Below, in pieces: positions 51,826 through 60,523 of a stretch of DNA of 64,000 nt. Positions within the stretch are counted from its first letter, which is position 1. Each line of letters starts with the position of its first letter. The position numbers were made by a program, and so were the translations under genes. The notes beneath the pieces were generated by a model. That model ran no database searches. It was not told where the DNA came from and saw only the letters and a list, made by a program, of their open reading frames with translations. This DNA is from RGIG1681 sp045650505 (GTDB lineage Bacteria; Bacillota; Clostridia; Christensenellales; UBA1242), in the NCBI GenBank assembly GCA_045650505.1, contig JAZRRE010000032.1, positions 1-64,000 of the forward strand, given 5' to 3'.

Positions 51826-52347
51826 CTATTTCAAAAACACGGCTGTAGCATTTTTAATACCCTTCATTTCAAAATGATATTCATTTATACCATTCAAATA
51901 TCGATATAATGCACGATAAACTCCACCATGCGCAACAATCAAAATATTTTTATCACTATCTTCAATTTCTTTAAAAAACTCTTCCACCCTTGCACAAAGA
52001 TCTGCCGAAGATTCTGCACCAAACTTTTTAGGGTTTTCGTGAAGATCTTTAATTTCATCTTCAGTCCAATCACTTAAACGCTGACCTTGACTTGTTCCAC
52101 CATAAATCTCTTTGAGCCTGTCATCTAAAACAAGCACAGCACCCTGCTTTTCATTTATAATTTCAGCAGTCTTTCTTGCCCTTGAAAGTGGTGATGAATA
52201 AATCTCATCAAACACAAAACCAGCAAGTTCATCTCTTGCGTTTTCTGCTTGTTTTATTCCCACCTCATTTAGTGGAATATCAAGATGCCCTTGATATCTA
52301 TGTTCTTTGTTATAATCGGTTTCACCGTGTCTAATAAAATATATCAT
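51826..52347 (-). CDS. Histidine phosphatase family protein
   Basis: A 173-residue phosphoglycerate-mutase-like phosphatase. The phosphate-binding RHGETDYN with the catalytic His is at residue 7, followed by SSPLSRARKTA and the second catalytic His in VAHGGVYRALY. Specificity cannot be told. The start at the ATG 52347 has no Shine-Dalgarno; a promoter ends 6 bases before it, so a leaderless mRNA is predicted. The -35 box follows the T-run of the clpB terminator. Confidence 0.88.
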   Translation of the reverse strand: MIYFIRHGETDYNKEHRYQGHLDIPLNEVGIKQAENARDELAGFVFDEIYSSPLSRARKTAEIINEKQGAVLVLDDRLKEIYGGTSQGQRLSDWTEDEIKDLHENPKKFGAESSADLCARVEEFFKEIEDSDKNILIVAHGGVYRALYRYLNGINEYHFEMKGIKNATAVFLK

Positions 52348-52353
52348 ACTCAA

Positions 52354-52382
52354 ATTTTACCATAAATCTTTTAACTAATCAA
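52354..52382 (-). promoter_or_regulatory. Leaderless-type promoter of the histidine phosphatase gene
   Basis: On the minus strand TTGATT (52377-52382), 17-base spacer, TAAAAT (52354-52359), 6 bases, then the ATG at 52347. Confidence 0.6.
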
Positions 52383-52388
52383 CAAAAA

Positions 52389-52412
52389 AGTCAGGGCAAA
52401 ACGCCCTGAACT
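52389..52412 (-). terminator. Intrinsic terminator of clpB
   Basis: Stem TCAGGGC (52391-52397) / GCCCTGA (52403-52409), extended by AG/CTT pairs, with TTTTTT on the minus strand. Confidence 0.9.
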
Positions 52413-55003
52413 TATTTTTTGATATTCACAACAAATTCACCTTGAACGCTGTCAATTTCAAGTGTTATGTTTGGCATAACACCACTAGAAAGAATGGTTT
52501 TTGCGAGCAGTGTTTCAATTTGATGTTGAATAAAACGTTTGAGTGGTCTTGCACCAAACGCAACATCATAACCTTGCTCAATAATCTCATCTTTTGCCTT
52601 TTCAGTGACAACAAGTTTTAGTTGTTTGTCTTCAAGTCGCTTTGAAAGACCTTTCAAAATAAGGTCAACAATTCCCCTAATGTTAGACTTCGAAAGCGGC
52701 TCAAACATAACAATTTCATCAAGCCTATTTAAAAACTCTGGTCTAAATGATTGCTTCAAAATTTTATGAACTTCATTTGTTGCTTCAGCAGAAATTGTTC
52801 CATTTTCTTGAATACCATCTAAAATCACATTTGCACCAAGATTTGAAGTTAAAATGATTATTGTGTTTTTAAAGTCAACTGTTCTTCCCTGACTGTCAGT
52901 GATTCTTCCGTCATCTAAAACCTGAAGAAGAATATTAAACACATCTGGGTGTGCTTTTTCAATTTCATCAAACAAAACAACTGAATAAGGTTTTCTTCGA
53001 ACCGCTTCAGTAAGTTCTCCACCCTCATCATAACCAACATATCCAGTAGGCGCACCAATAAGCCTTGAAACGGAAAACTTTTCCATATATTCACTCATAT
53101 CAATTCGAACAATGTTTTTCTCATCATCAAAAAGTGCTTCTGCAAGTGCTTTTGAAAGTTCAGTTTTTCCAACACCGGTTGGTCCTAAAAACAAGAATGA
53201 ACCAACAGGTCGGTTAGGGTCAGAAATGCCTGCCCTTGCCCTTAAAATTGCTTCTGCAACCTTTTCAACTGCAATGTTTTGACCAATAACTCTTTGGTGC
53301 AAAATTTCATCAAGTCGAACAATCTTTTCCCTTTCACCTTCAGTGAGTTTTGAAACAGGAATACCTGTCCAGCGTGACACAATTTTTGAAATTTCTTCAT
53401 CAGTCACTTTGTTTCGAAGAAGTTTATTTGTTTTGCTTTCTTCGTAAATCTTTTCCTCATTTTCAAGTTCTTTTTGAAGGTTTGGAAGTGTGCTATATTG
53501 AAGTTCTGCCGCTCTGTTTAAGTCATACTCTTTTTTTGCGTGCTCAATATCAGCTTTTACCTGTTCAAGTTGTTCTTTAAGTTTATTGATGTTTTCAATT
53601 GCATTCTTTTCATTTTGCCATTTTGCAGTCATTGCATCATATTTTTCTTTTTGCAAAGAAAGTTCTTTTCTAATCTTTTCAAGCCTTGCTTTTGAAATAT
53701 CATCAGTTTCGCGTTTGAGTGCGGTTTCTTCAATTTGAAGCCCAATTATCTTTCTGTTTATTTCATCCATTTCAGTTGGCATTGAATCAATTTCGGTTTT
53801 AATGCTTGCACAGGCTTCATCAACAAGGTCGATTGCCTTGTCTGGCAAAAATCTGTCAGTTATATATCTGTTTGAAAGTGTTGCAGCCGAAACAAGTGCA
53901 CTGTCCGCAATTTTCACACCATGGAACACTTCATATCTTTCTTTAAGTCCACGAAGAATAGTGATTGTATCTTCAACAGTTGGTTCATTAACCATAACCG
54001 GTTGAAAACGGCGTTCAAGTGCTGGGTCTTTTTCAATATATTTTCTATATTCATCAAGTGTTGTCGCACCAATGCAGTGAAGTTCACCACGCGCAAGAAG
54101 TGGCTTTAAAATGTTTCCAGCATCCATTGCGCCATCACCTTTTCCTGCACCCACAATCAAATGAAGTTCATCAATAAAGAGAATGATTCTGCCTTCACTC
54201 TTTTTAATTTCAGTGAGTACTGCTTTAAGTCTTTCTTCAAACTCTCCGCGATATTTCGCACCAGCAACAAGGCTTCCCATATCAAGTGCAAACACTTCTC
54301 TGTTTTTAAGAGAACTTGGAACATCTCCTTTAAAAATACGAATTGCAAGCCCTTCAGCAATAGCAGTTTTTCCAACACCCGCCTCACCAATAAGTACAGG
54401 GTTATTCTTTGTTTTTCTAGAAAGTATTCTTATTACATTTCGAATCTCATCATCTCTGCCAATAACCGGGTCAAGTTTGTTGTTTTTTGCCATTTCTGTA
54501 AGGTTATTGCCATACTTTTTGAGAACATTATAAGTGTTTTCAGGGTTTTCATTTGTCACCCTTTGATTTCCACGAACCGCAAGAAGTGCTTTCAAAAACG
54601 CATCTTTTGTAATTTTAAACTTGCTTAACATAGAAGAAACTGAACTTGATGCTTTTAAAATGATTCCAAGCATAAGGTGTTCAACTGAAACAAAATCATC
54701 ATTCATTGATTTTGCTTGTTTTTCTGCCTCTTGAAGTGCCTTGTTAAGGTCTGCAGACACATAAGCCTGACTGCCACCTGAAACGCGAGGCATGGTTTCT
54801 ATCTTTGATTTTACTTCATTTGAAAGTGAATCAACATTCACTTCTTGTCCTTTTAAAACTTCAGCAATAAGCCCATCTTGTTGACTTAAAAGTGAATATA
54901 ATAAATGTTCTTGTTGAATTTCACTATTGCCATACTCACTTGCAAGTGATTGCGCAGTGTTTAATGCTTCAAGTGATTTTTGAGTAAATTTTTGATAATC
55001 CAT
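52412..55003 (-). CDS. clpB: ATP-dependent disaggregase ClpB
   Basis: An 863-residue Hsp100 protein that, with DnaK, rescues aggregated proteins. It has an N domain (about 1-145) and a first AAA+ module with GEAGVGKTAIAEG and DELHLIVGAG. The long coiled M domain (about 400-520) is typical of ClpB. A second AAA+ module has GPTGVGKTELSKA and LFDEIEKAHPDVFN, and the C-terminal FGARPLKR segment follows. AGGAGG precedes the ATG. The promoter overlaps a CIRCE operator, so HrcA should repress it. Confidence 0.97.
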   Translation of the reverse strand: MDYQKFTQKSLEALNTAQSLASEYGNSEIQQEHLLYSLLSQQDGLIAEVLKGQEVNVDSLSNEVKSKIETMPRVSGGSQAYVSADLNKALQEAEKQAKSMNDDFVSVEHLMLGIILKASSSVSSMLSKFKITKDAFLKALLAVRGNQRVTNENPENTYNVLKKYGNNLTEMAKNNKLDPVIGRDDEIRNVIRILSRKTKNNPVLIGEAGVGKTAIAEGLAIRIFKGDVPSSLKNREVFALDMGSLVAGAKYRGEFEERLKAVLTEIKKSEGRIILFIDELHLIVGAGKGDGAMDAGNILKPLLARGELHCIGATTLDEYRKYIEKDPALERRFQPVMVNEPTVEDTITILRGLKERYEVFHGVKIADSALVSAATLSNRYITDRFLPDKAIDLVDEACASIKTEIDSMPTEMDEINRKIIGLQIEETALKRETDDISKARLEKIRKELSLQKEKYDAMTAKWQNEKNAIENINKLKEQLEQVKADIEHAKKEYDLNRAAELQYSTLPNLQKELENEEKIYEESKTNKLLRNKVTDEEISKIVSRWTGIPVSKLTEGEREKIVRLDEILHQRVIGQNIAVEKVAEAILRARAGISDPNRPVGSFLFLGPTGVGKTELSKALAEALFDDEKNIVRIDMSEYMEKFSVSRLIGAPTGYVGYDEGGELTEAVRRKPYSVVLFDEIEKAHPDVFNILLQVLDDGRITDSQGRTVDFKNTIIILTSNLGANVILDGIQENGTISAEATNEVHKILKQSFRPEFLNRLDEIVMFEPLSKSNIRGIVDLILKGLSKRLEDKQLKLVVTEKAKDEIIEQGYDVAFGARPLKRFIQHQIETLLAKTILSSGVMPNITLEIDSVQGEFVVNIKK

Positions 55004-55024
55004 AAATTTCCTCCTAAAAATAAA

Positions 55025-55062
55025 AAACTTGCTTTATGAAATTATCTCCATAAAACAAGTTT
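55025..55062 (-). terminator. Inverted repeat with T-run spanning the clpB start site
   Basis: 14-bp arms AAACTTGCTTTATG (55025-55038) and CATAAAACAAGTTT (55049-55062), plus strand, one mismatch (a G-U pair in the RNA). On the minus strand they are followed by TTTTTTATTTTT. The clpB promoter's -10 box abuts the first arm, so a clpB transcript would start inside that arm and lose half of it. Read-through from the sirtuin gene would keep the whole hairpin and stop. Confidence 0.7.
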
Positions 55063-55091
55063 AATATACTACCATTTTTTAGCACTGTCAA
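55063..55091 (-). promoter_or_regulatory. Promoter of clpB
   Basis: On the minus strand TTGACA (55086-55091), 17-base spacer, TATATT (55063-55068). The -35 lies within the CIRCE element. Confidence 0.8.
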
Positions 55092-55105
55092 GTTAAGAGT
55101 GCCAA
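55079..55105. promoter_or_regulatory. CIRCE operator (HrcA binding site)
   Basis: TTAGCACTG-N9-GAGTGCCAA against consensus TTAGCACTC-N9-GAGTGCTAA: 16 of 18 arm bases match with the correct 9-base gap. It overlaps the clpB -35 box. hrcA is not in the window. Confidence 0.85.
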
Positions 55106-55131
55106 TTTTTTAAAATAAAGTTTGTCAGTTT

Positions 55132-55887
55132 TTAATTCTTTTGTTTTGTGAGGTTTTCTAAACCTTCAACAACTTTTTCAATCTTTTCATTAATAACAAG
55201 GTCAGCAACATTGTCATAAGGTGTTTCTTGAAGATTGATTAAAACCAAATTTTCCCCATTAAAATAATACTTCACCATTGAAGCGGCTGGTTGAACAATC
55301 AAACTTGTTCCAATCACAATAAGAGTGTCTGCTTTTTGAATTGCGTCAATCGCACCATAATAAACCTTATTGTCAAGCGCTTCTTCATAAAGCGTAACTT
55401 TTGGTCTAACAATTCCACCACACTTTTCGCAAGTTGGCACGCCTTCAGTTTTCATCACATAGTCAAGCCCATATTGTTCATTACAGTCTTCGCAATAGTT
55501 CACATAAATATTACCATGAATATTAAACACATTTCTGCTTCCTGCTTTTTCGTGTAGCCCATCAATATTTTGAGTTACAACTGCTTTGAGTTTGCCTTGC
55601 TTTTCAAGTTCTGCAAAATATTTATGCGCTATATTAGGTTTTGCATTTTGAAAAACTAAATTTTCTCTATAAAACTCAAAGAATTCTTCTGTGCGGTATT
55701 TATAAAAAGTGTGTGAAATTGCCTCTTCTGGTGAAACACCATACTTTGTTTCCCCACTGTTATAAAGCCCTTTTGCTGAACGAAAATCAGGAATCCCTGA
55801 AGGAACACTGATTCCCGCACCTGTAAATAACACCACATTGTTTGAACTTTCAATAATTTCACTCAATCTCTTGATTTTATCTTCCAT
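55132..55887 (-). CDS. cobB: NAD-dependent protein deacylase, SIR2 family
   Basis: A 251-residue sirtuin that removes acyl groups from lysines, releasing nicotinamide. The NAD-binding FTGAGISVPSGIPDFR is at 21-36, then TQNIDGLH (105-112) and catalytic H124. The zinc site is C132, C135, C153 and C156. The phenylalanine/glutamate block after RPKV reads TLYEEALD, common in Firmicutes forms. A weak AAGG site precedes the ATG, 2 bases after the P-loop kinase stop, so the two are cotranscribed. Confidence 0.93.
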   Translation of the reverse strand: MEDKIKRLSEIIESSNNVVLFTGAGISVPSGIPDFRSAKGLYNSGETKYGVSPEEAISHTFYKYRTEEFFEFYRENLVFQNAKPNIAHKYFAELEKQGKLKAVVTQNIDGLHEKAGSRNVFNIHGNIYVNYCEDCNEQYGLDYVMKTEGVPTCEKCGGIVRPKVTLYEEALDNKVYYGAIDAIQKADTLIVIGTSLIVQPAASMVKYYFNGENLVLINLQETPYDNVADLVINEKIEKVVEGLENLTKQKN

Positions 55888-55889
55888 AA

Positions 55890-56390
55890 TTAAACCTTAA
55901 ACTTTCCTGTTAAAATTTCTTCAACTTCTTCTGCAACACTTTTGTTGTCATTATATAAAAAGTATTTTTCAGCATAACCTTGACTTAAAAATTTTGCAAT
56001 ATGCTTGTCAACACGATTCACTGCAAACTCTTCACCCCTTTCGGTATCTCTTTTTGCAACAGTATCACGCTCTGCCATAAGCACAACAAAATGAATATCA
56101 AAACCTTTAATATTCTCTTTTATATACTCAAGGTCATCATTATAAATAATATAATTTAAAACAACATCAAACCCTTCTTCTAAATAATTGTTTGCAAGCA
56201 TTGTCATATTTTTCCACATAAGGTCTGTGTGATTGCCTTCAAGCCATGGTTTAACACAGCCACTTTTCACTTGATGATAAATCTCATCGCCCTCTAAAAC
56301 TGCACACTTTGTAAGCTTGTCTGCAAGTGCATTTGTGACTGTTGATTTTCCAACCCCAGCAGGCCCTGTAATCACATAAAGTTTAGCCAT
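55890..56390 (-). CDS. P-loop kinase-like ATPase, unassigned
   Basis: A 166-residue protein with P-loop ITGPAGVGKSTVTN (7-20), followed by an EGDEIYHQV segment where small-molecule kinases bind substrate and a lid-like RDTVAKRDTERG stretch. It resembles the shikimate/gluconate-kinase or nucleotide-kinase-like AAA group, but the substrate is unknown. AAAAGGAGC precedes the ATG. It is the first gene of a pair with the sirtuin. Confidence 0.7.
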   Translation of the reverse strand: MAKLYVITGPAGVGKSTVTNALADKLTKCAVLEGDEIYHQVKSGCVKPWLEGNHTDLMWKNMTMLANNYLEEGFDVVLNYIIYNDDLEYIKENIKGFDIHFVVLMAERDTVAKRDTERGEEFAVNRVDKHIAKFLSQGYAEKYFLYNDNKSVAEEVEEILTGKFKV

Positions 56391-56462
56391 AATCTGCTCC
56401 TTTTTTGTAATGATTTAAATTTTTTATTTTTTTGATAAACTTAACCTAAACTCAATAAAAAT

Positions 56463-56488
56463 AAGGTATTATGCAAAACATAACACCT
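56463..56488 (-). terminator. Intrinsic terminator of the CobW gene, variant of the 1302 hairpin
   Basis: Arms AAGGTATTATG / CATAACACCT with a 5-base loop and one mismatch, followed on the minus strand by ATTTTTATT. It shares the stem of the terminators at 1302 and 2778. Confidence 0.8.
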
Positions 56489-56496
56489 CAAAAATT

Positions 56497-57843
56497 TTAC
56501 TTATCTAAACAGTTATCAAGTTCTGCAATAATTTTTTCTTTATCCATTTTTTGACCAATGAAAACAAGCTTAACCATACGGTCACCAACGCCCTCTTTCC
56601 AATCTTTTTTGATGTCTGGGTTAGCCTTAATGTATTCTTGTTTTTCTCTTTCTGGAAGAGCGTCAATCCAATAGTCTGCTCTAAACACAGTCTTTTGAGT
56701 TCCAGCTTGTTCAAAGATATACATATTATCATTATCGCTTGAGAACCACATCAAACCTTTTGCACGAATAACTGTGTTTGGCAACTTTTCAACAAACAAA
56801 CGGAACTTGCTTTTCACGATTGGCTTTCTTCTAAAGTAAACAAATGAACCAATACCATAAGCATCTTCTTCGTGGTGATGATGACACTTGCAGTTAGGGT
56901 CATGACACTCGTGACCATCATGATGATGATGTTCGTGGTCATGATGATGTTCATGTTCATCATGTTCGTGGTGGTGATGTTCCCCATGCTCATGGTGATG
57001 TTCGTGATGACATTCTTCGCAGTGTTCTTTGTGATGTTTTTCGCAAACACCATCATGTTCGTGATGATGGTGTTCATGCTCATCGTGATGATGATGCTCA
57101 TCTTCTTCGTGAACTTCTTTTTCAAGTTCTTTAAGCCAACCAGCAGATGTGCAAGCCTTGTCAAAATCAAAAGCATTTGTGTCCATAATTTTTGAAACAG
57201 GAACAACACCAAATTCAGACTCAATAAGTTCTGCAACCGGTTGAAGTTTCTTAATCACTGAAACAACCTTGCCCTTTTCTTCTTCACTCACTTGGTCAAC
57301 TTTGTTAATGATAATTTTATTACAAAATTCAATTTGTTGAATGATTAAGTTAACAATGTTTTTATCTTCTTTTTCATCTTTAACCAAATTTTCACCACAG
57401 CCAAACTCTTTTGCAAGACGAAGTGAGTCAACCACACAAACAACATTGTCAAGTCTGCAAATGCATGGAAGGTCATAAGATTCTGTCATATCAACAACCA
57501 TTGCGATTGATTGAACAATCGACATTGGTTCGCTTGCACCAGAAGCCTCAATTAAAATATAGTCAAACTTTTCACTTGAAACAAGTTCTGCAATTTGTTT
57601 CATAAGGTCTTCTTGAAGTGTGCAACAAATGCAACCATTTTGAAGTGCAACAAGGCTATCATCTGCAGTTGAAACAACCTTTCCTGCTCCAATTAAATCA
57701 GCATCAATGTTAACTTCACCAATATCGTTAACAATAACGGCAACCTTATAATTTTCTTTATTATTCAAAACGTGGTTTAAAAGTGTGGTTTTTCCAGCAC
57801 CAAGATAACCTGTTAAGAGTGTAATTGGTATAACTTTCTTCAT
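56497..57843 (-). CDS. CobW/ZNG-type GTPase metallochaperone with His-rich region
   Basis: A 448-residue G3E-family GTPase that inserts metal, probably zinc, into client proteins. The P-loop GYLGAGKTT is at 12-20, the metal-binding CICC at 71-74 in NGCICCTL, and NKVD at 180-183 is the G4 motif. Residues 244-324 form a long His/Glu/Asp stretch with several Cys (CEKHHKEHCEEC, CHDPNCKC), a likely metal reservoir. The C-terminal CobW domain follows. AGGAGA precedes the ATG. No Zur-box inverted repeat is obvious upstream. Confidence 0.9.
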   Translation of the reverse strand: MKKVIPITLLTGYLGAGKTTLLNHVLNNKENYKVAVIVNDIGEVNIDADLIGAGKVVSTADDSLVALQNGCICCTLQEDLMKQIAELVSSEKFDYILIEASGASEPMSIVQSIAMVVDMTESYDLPCICRLDNVVCVVDSLRLAKEFGCGENLVKDEKEDKNIVNLIIQQIEFCNKIIINKVDQVSEEEKGKVVSVIKKLQPVAELIESEFGVVPVSKIMDTNAFDFDKACTSAGWLKELEKEVHEEDEHHHHDEHEHHHHEHDGVCEKHHKEHCEECHHEHHHEHGEHHHHEHDEHEHHHDHEHHHHDGHECHDPNCKCHHHHEEDAYGIGSFVYFRRKPIVKSKFRLFVEKLPNTVIRAKGLMWFSSDNDNMYIFEQAGTQKTVFRADYWIDALPEREKQEYIKANPDIKKDWKEGVGDRMVKLVFIGQKMDKEKIIAELDNCLDK

Positions 57844-57870
57844 AAAATCTCCTTATATTAAATCAATAAA

Positions 57871-58497
57871 TTATTGCTTATTTAAAATCTTAATAATACC
57901 CTTTAAAACATTTCCATATTTTCCAATGGCTGTTTCTCCATTATTAACCAAAAAGTCTTTAAAATCAACCCTTTTTGGCTCTAAAATATTATTTCCGTTT
58001 CGATTTTCAATTAAAAACCCATCAATTTGCCCATTTTCTTTTTCAAACAAATCAAGAGCCTCATCGGCTTTCACTTTCACAAGCCCATCAAGTTCGTTTG
58101 GGTCATATTTAAACTTTGAAATATCACCATCAAATTCACAGGCATAAATATTTGCAAACACACGGTCGTGAAACTCACTTCCATCTTTTTTAATCTTGTC
58201 TAAATAAAACTTAAATGTTTCTAAATGAATTGCCTTGTTATATGGCACTTCATAGCCAATTTCCTCTCTTATTTCACGAGCAAACCCTTGCTCAACAGTT
58301 TCACCTGCCATAATATGACCAGAAGCCGTTGTGTAAAGCGTTTTTTCATCGTGGCGAATTTGAAAATAAACATAGCCTTCAGCGTCAAAAAGCCAACAGT
58401 GAACAGTTTTGTGCCAAAGTGCGTTTTTGTGAACCACACCTCTTTCCTCTTTGCCCAAATGCTCACCATTTTCATTGTATATATCTAAATATTCCAT
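57871..58497 (-). CDS. Nudix hydrolase
   Basis: A 208-residue hydrolase. The Nudix box is complete: GHIMAGETVEQGFAREIREE, then IGY, matching GX5EX7REUXEEXGU. The N-terminal YLDIYNENGEHLG and HKTVHCWLF blocks resemble the isopentenyl-diphosphate-isomerase-like YfcD/YHL group. The substrate is unknown. CAGGAG lies before the ATG at 58497; the frame is open to 58545. It stops 27 bases before the CobW start, so the two could be one transcript. Confidence 0.88.
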   Translation of the reverse strand: MEYLDIYNENGEHLGKEERGVVHKNALWHKTVHCWLFDAEGYVYFQIRHDEKTLYTTASGHIMAGETVEQGFAREIREEIGYEVPYNKAIHLETFKFYLDKIKKDGSEFHDRVFANIYACEFDGDISKFKYDPNELDGLVKVKADEALDLFEKENGQIDGFLIENRNGNNILEPKRVDFKDFLVNNGETAIGKYGNVLKGIIKILNKQ

Positions 58498-58559
58498 AAA
58501 AACTCCTGCTTTTATTATAACATATTTTAAACTAAAACACCACAAACTTTTTAAATGTG

Positions 58560-58588
58560 TTGAAAATTTAATAATTAAGAATTATAAT
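58560..58588 (+). promoter_or_regulatory. Leaderless-type promoter of the GNAT gene
   Basis: TTGAAA (58560-58565), 17-base spacer, TATAAT (58583-58588), 6 bases, then the ATG at 58595. Confidence 0.7.
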
Positions 58589-58594
58589 TATGCT

Positions 58595-59164
58595 ATGGAT
58601 AAAAATTTAAATGAATTTATTGAACGAATCGACCATGTTTCACCAGACCAAACCTCTGTAATTTTCAAAAATCATAAACTTAACCAACATTTTGTGCTTA
58701 TGTCAATCAAAGGCAGTCATAACAAAATTATGATTTTGAACCCAGAAGACGATTTTTGTGATATTGCAACAATTTTATATACTGCTCGTGGAAACAAAAC
58801 TTTCATATCTTCTTTTGAAGTGAATGAAGATTATCAACAAAATGGTCTTGGTAGACTTCTTTTTGACATTGCACTCACCCATGCAGACATTCTTGGAATA
58901 ACCAATGTTTATGGTGACGCAGACCCAATAAACAACATAAAAGGCGTTTCTAATCAAGAAGGCATCACTTTTGAAGACGAACAGCAAGCAATAATAAAAA
59001 TTTATCAAAAACTCGGCTGCACATTTGAACCTGAAAGCCATAGATTTTATCAAGAATGGAAATCTGGCGAAAAAATTAAACAAGCAAACCCGCTTGTTTT
59101 AACAGTCTCAAATATACTTGCAGAAAAAGATGGTTTTGCTCCTGGGCAAAATCAACCAGAATAA
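58595..59164 (+). CDS. GNAT family acetyltransferase-like protein
   Basis: A 189-residue protein. SSFEVNEDYQQNGLGRLLFDIALTHA fits the acetyl-CoA-binding motif A of GNAT enzymes (Q/R-x-x-G-x-G/A), and IIKIYQKLGCTFEPE fits the final strand. The substrate is unknown. I start at 58595; the open frame reaches back to 58451 but crosses the promoter and the Nudix gene. TATAAT ends 6 bases before the ATG, with no Shine-Dalgarno. The next gene is convergent and shares a bidirectional terminator. Confidence 0.75.
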   Translation: MDKNLNEFIERIDHVSPDQTSVIFKNHKLNQHFVLMSIKGSHNKIMILNPEDDFCDIATILYTARGNKTFISSFEVNEDYQQNGLGRLLFDIALTHADILGITNVYGDADPINNIKGVSNQEGITFEDEQQAIIKIYQKLGCTFEPESHRFYQEWKSGEKIKQANPLVLTVSNILAEKDGFAPGQNQPE

Positions 59165-59187
59165 AATTTTTAATAAACAATAAAAAA

Positions 59188-59209
59188 ACAAATGCTATTT
59201 AGCATTTGT
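59188..59209. terminator. Bidirectional terminator between the GNAT and MarR genes
   Basis: Perfect stem ACAAATGCT (59188-59196) / AGCATTTGT (59201-59209) with a 4-base loop and A/T-runs on both sides. Confidence 0.85.
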
Positions 59210-59656
59210 TTTTCTTCTTTTTGATGAAGCATTTTTATTTTCTAACTTTTTGAGCTCTTCAAGCACTCTTATGATAAGATTTGTAACCTTCTTTGTGTCT
59301 CCATCACAAACGGTATCAATATTATCGAGTTTTTCTTGAAGCATTTCTCTTCCAACAGAAGTAATGTTATAATAAATTTCTCTTTTATTATACTTATCTT
59401 TATGGCTTTCAATTTGTCCATCTTTAATCATCTTTTTAGCGAGGATTGCAAGATTAGACTTCGCAATGTTAAGTTCAGCAATAAGTTCTTTAGGAGTAAC
59501 TGTTTCTTTTCTGTCTAAAATGTAAAGAATTTGATAAGTGTTGCTGAAAATGCCAGCAGACTCTCCTTTTCCTTCTGCAATTCTGTCAGAAATGAGTTTT
59601 AACTCAACAATGTTTCTTGAAAATAAGTTGCTTTCTTGTGTGTTTATCTCTTTCAT
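59195..59656 (-). CDS. MarR family transcriptional regulator
   Basis: A 153-residue winged-helix regulator. The DNA-binding part is LDRKETVTPKELIAELNIAKSNLAILAKKMIKDGQIE (given in pieces: LDRKETVTP, then ELIAELNIAKSNLAIL, then MIKDGQIE), with a basic wing (HKDKYNKREIYY). The C-terminal helix has a Lys-rich tail. The target is unknown, but the SDR and rsmF genes lie just upstream. Its promoter, with a perfect TTGACA and TATAAT, ends 7 bases before the ATG, and there is no Shine-Dalgarno. Confidence 0.85.
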   Translation of the reverse strand: MKEINTQESNLFSRNIVELKLISDRIAEGKGESAGIFSNTYQILYILDRKETVTPKELIAELNIAKSNLAILAKKMIKDGQIESHKDKYNKREIYYNITSVGREMLQEKLDNIDTVCDGDTKKVTNLIIRVLEELKKLENKNASSKRRKTNAK

Positions 59657-59663
59657 AGCCTTA

Positions 59664-59691
59664 ATTATATTTAAATAACAACTTTTGTCAA
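59664..59691 (-). promoter_or_regulatory. Leaderless-type promoter of the marR gene
   Basis: On the minus strand TTGACA (59686-59691), 16-base spacer, TATAAT (59664-59669), 7 bases, then the ATG at 59656. The ACAA-aag-TTGT inverted repeat around the -35 could be an operator for the gene's own product. Confidence 0.65.
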
Positions 59692-59722
59692 CCCTATTTT
59701 TAAAAATAATTATAAAAACATA

Positions 59723-60523
59723 TCAAAAATTTCTTTTGGCTTGTGACTTTTTCCAAATTCTGCCTGTGCTTCTGGCAAGAAATGCCTTTGAAAATGGTTT
59801 GCCAATAACAACCAAAAACTTGTTAAATCCACCGGTTACAACATTTTTCTTTTTGCGTTTTAATGCTTTCAATGCAATCTTTGCAACCTTATCTGTATCT
59901 GTGCAAGAAAGCTTTCCACCAAGGCCCATAGATGCAATTGAATCTTTCATTGCTTGTGTTGTTGCCATTCCACCAGGGCAAACTGTTGTAATCACAACAT
60001 TTTCTTTTTCAAGTTCAATAGAAAGTCCTGTCATCATAGACACCAAAAACGCCTTTGTTGCAGCATAAACTGCCATATGAGGAATTGGATAACTTGAAGC
60101 AACCGAAGCAACTGTTAAAACTTCAAATTTTTCTTCTTTGTTTCGATTATTCAAACACTTCATTGTAAGGTCAACAGTTCCCTTGCAGTTAACTTCAATA
60201 GCGTTTAAAATTTCATCTTCTGAAAAACGCATTGTGTCACCTTCAATGATAACCCCTGCATTATTAATAAGTCTGTTAACTTCAATTTCATTATCATTCA
60301 AAAACTTAATAATGTTTTTTCTATCTTCTGGTTTTGATAAATCTAAAACAGCAGTTTTAACATTAATTTCTTTAAATTCTTCAGCAAATTCATCAACCAA
60401 ATTTTTAAGTTTAGTTTCACTTGTGCCTGTAAGCACCAAGTTTTCACCATTTCTAGCACAAAGTTTAACGAAAGACTTTCCAAGCCCCCCGCACGCACCT
60501 GTGATTAAAGTATATTTTTTCAT
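59723..60523 (-). CDS. Short-chain dehydrogenase/reductase
   Basis: A 266-residue SDR. The cofactor loop is TGACGGLGKSF, followed by the LINNAGV motif, the catalytic SVAS and YAATK (Tyr and Lys), and the CPGG segment. The basic C-terminal 40 residues (KRKKKNVVTGG) may anchor it to membrane. The substrate is unknown. It is chained to rsmF by a one-base TAATG overlap, with AAGGGG inside the end of rsmF. Confidence 0.88.
   Translation of the reverse strand: MKKYTLITGACGGLGKSFVKLCARNGENLVLTGTSETKLKNLVDEFAEEFKEINVKTAVLDLSKPEDRKNIIKFLNDNEIEVNRLINNAGVIIEGDTMRFSEDEILNAIEVNCKGTVDLTMKCLNNRNKEEKFEVLTVASVASSYPIPHMAVYAATKAFLVSMMTGLSIELEKENVVITTVCPGGMATTQAMKDSIASMGLGGKLSCTDTDKVAKIALKALKRKKKNVVTGGFNKFLVVIGKPFSKAFLARSTGRIWKKSQAKRNF

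Noticed and set aside
56872..57195. Plus-strand ORF rich in Met and Val
   Set aside because: It is the antisense reading of the His-rich region of the CobW gene; the His codons CAT/CAC read as ATG/GTG.
58451..58594. 48-residue extension of the GNAT protein
   Set aside because: It crosses the promoter at 58560-58588 and the start of the divergent Nudix gene.
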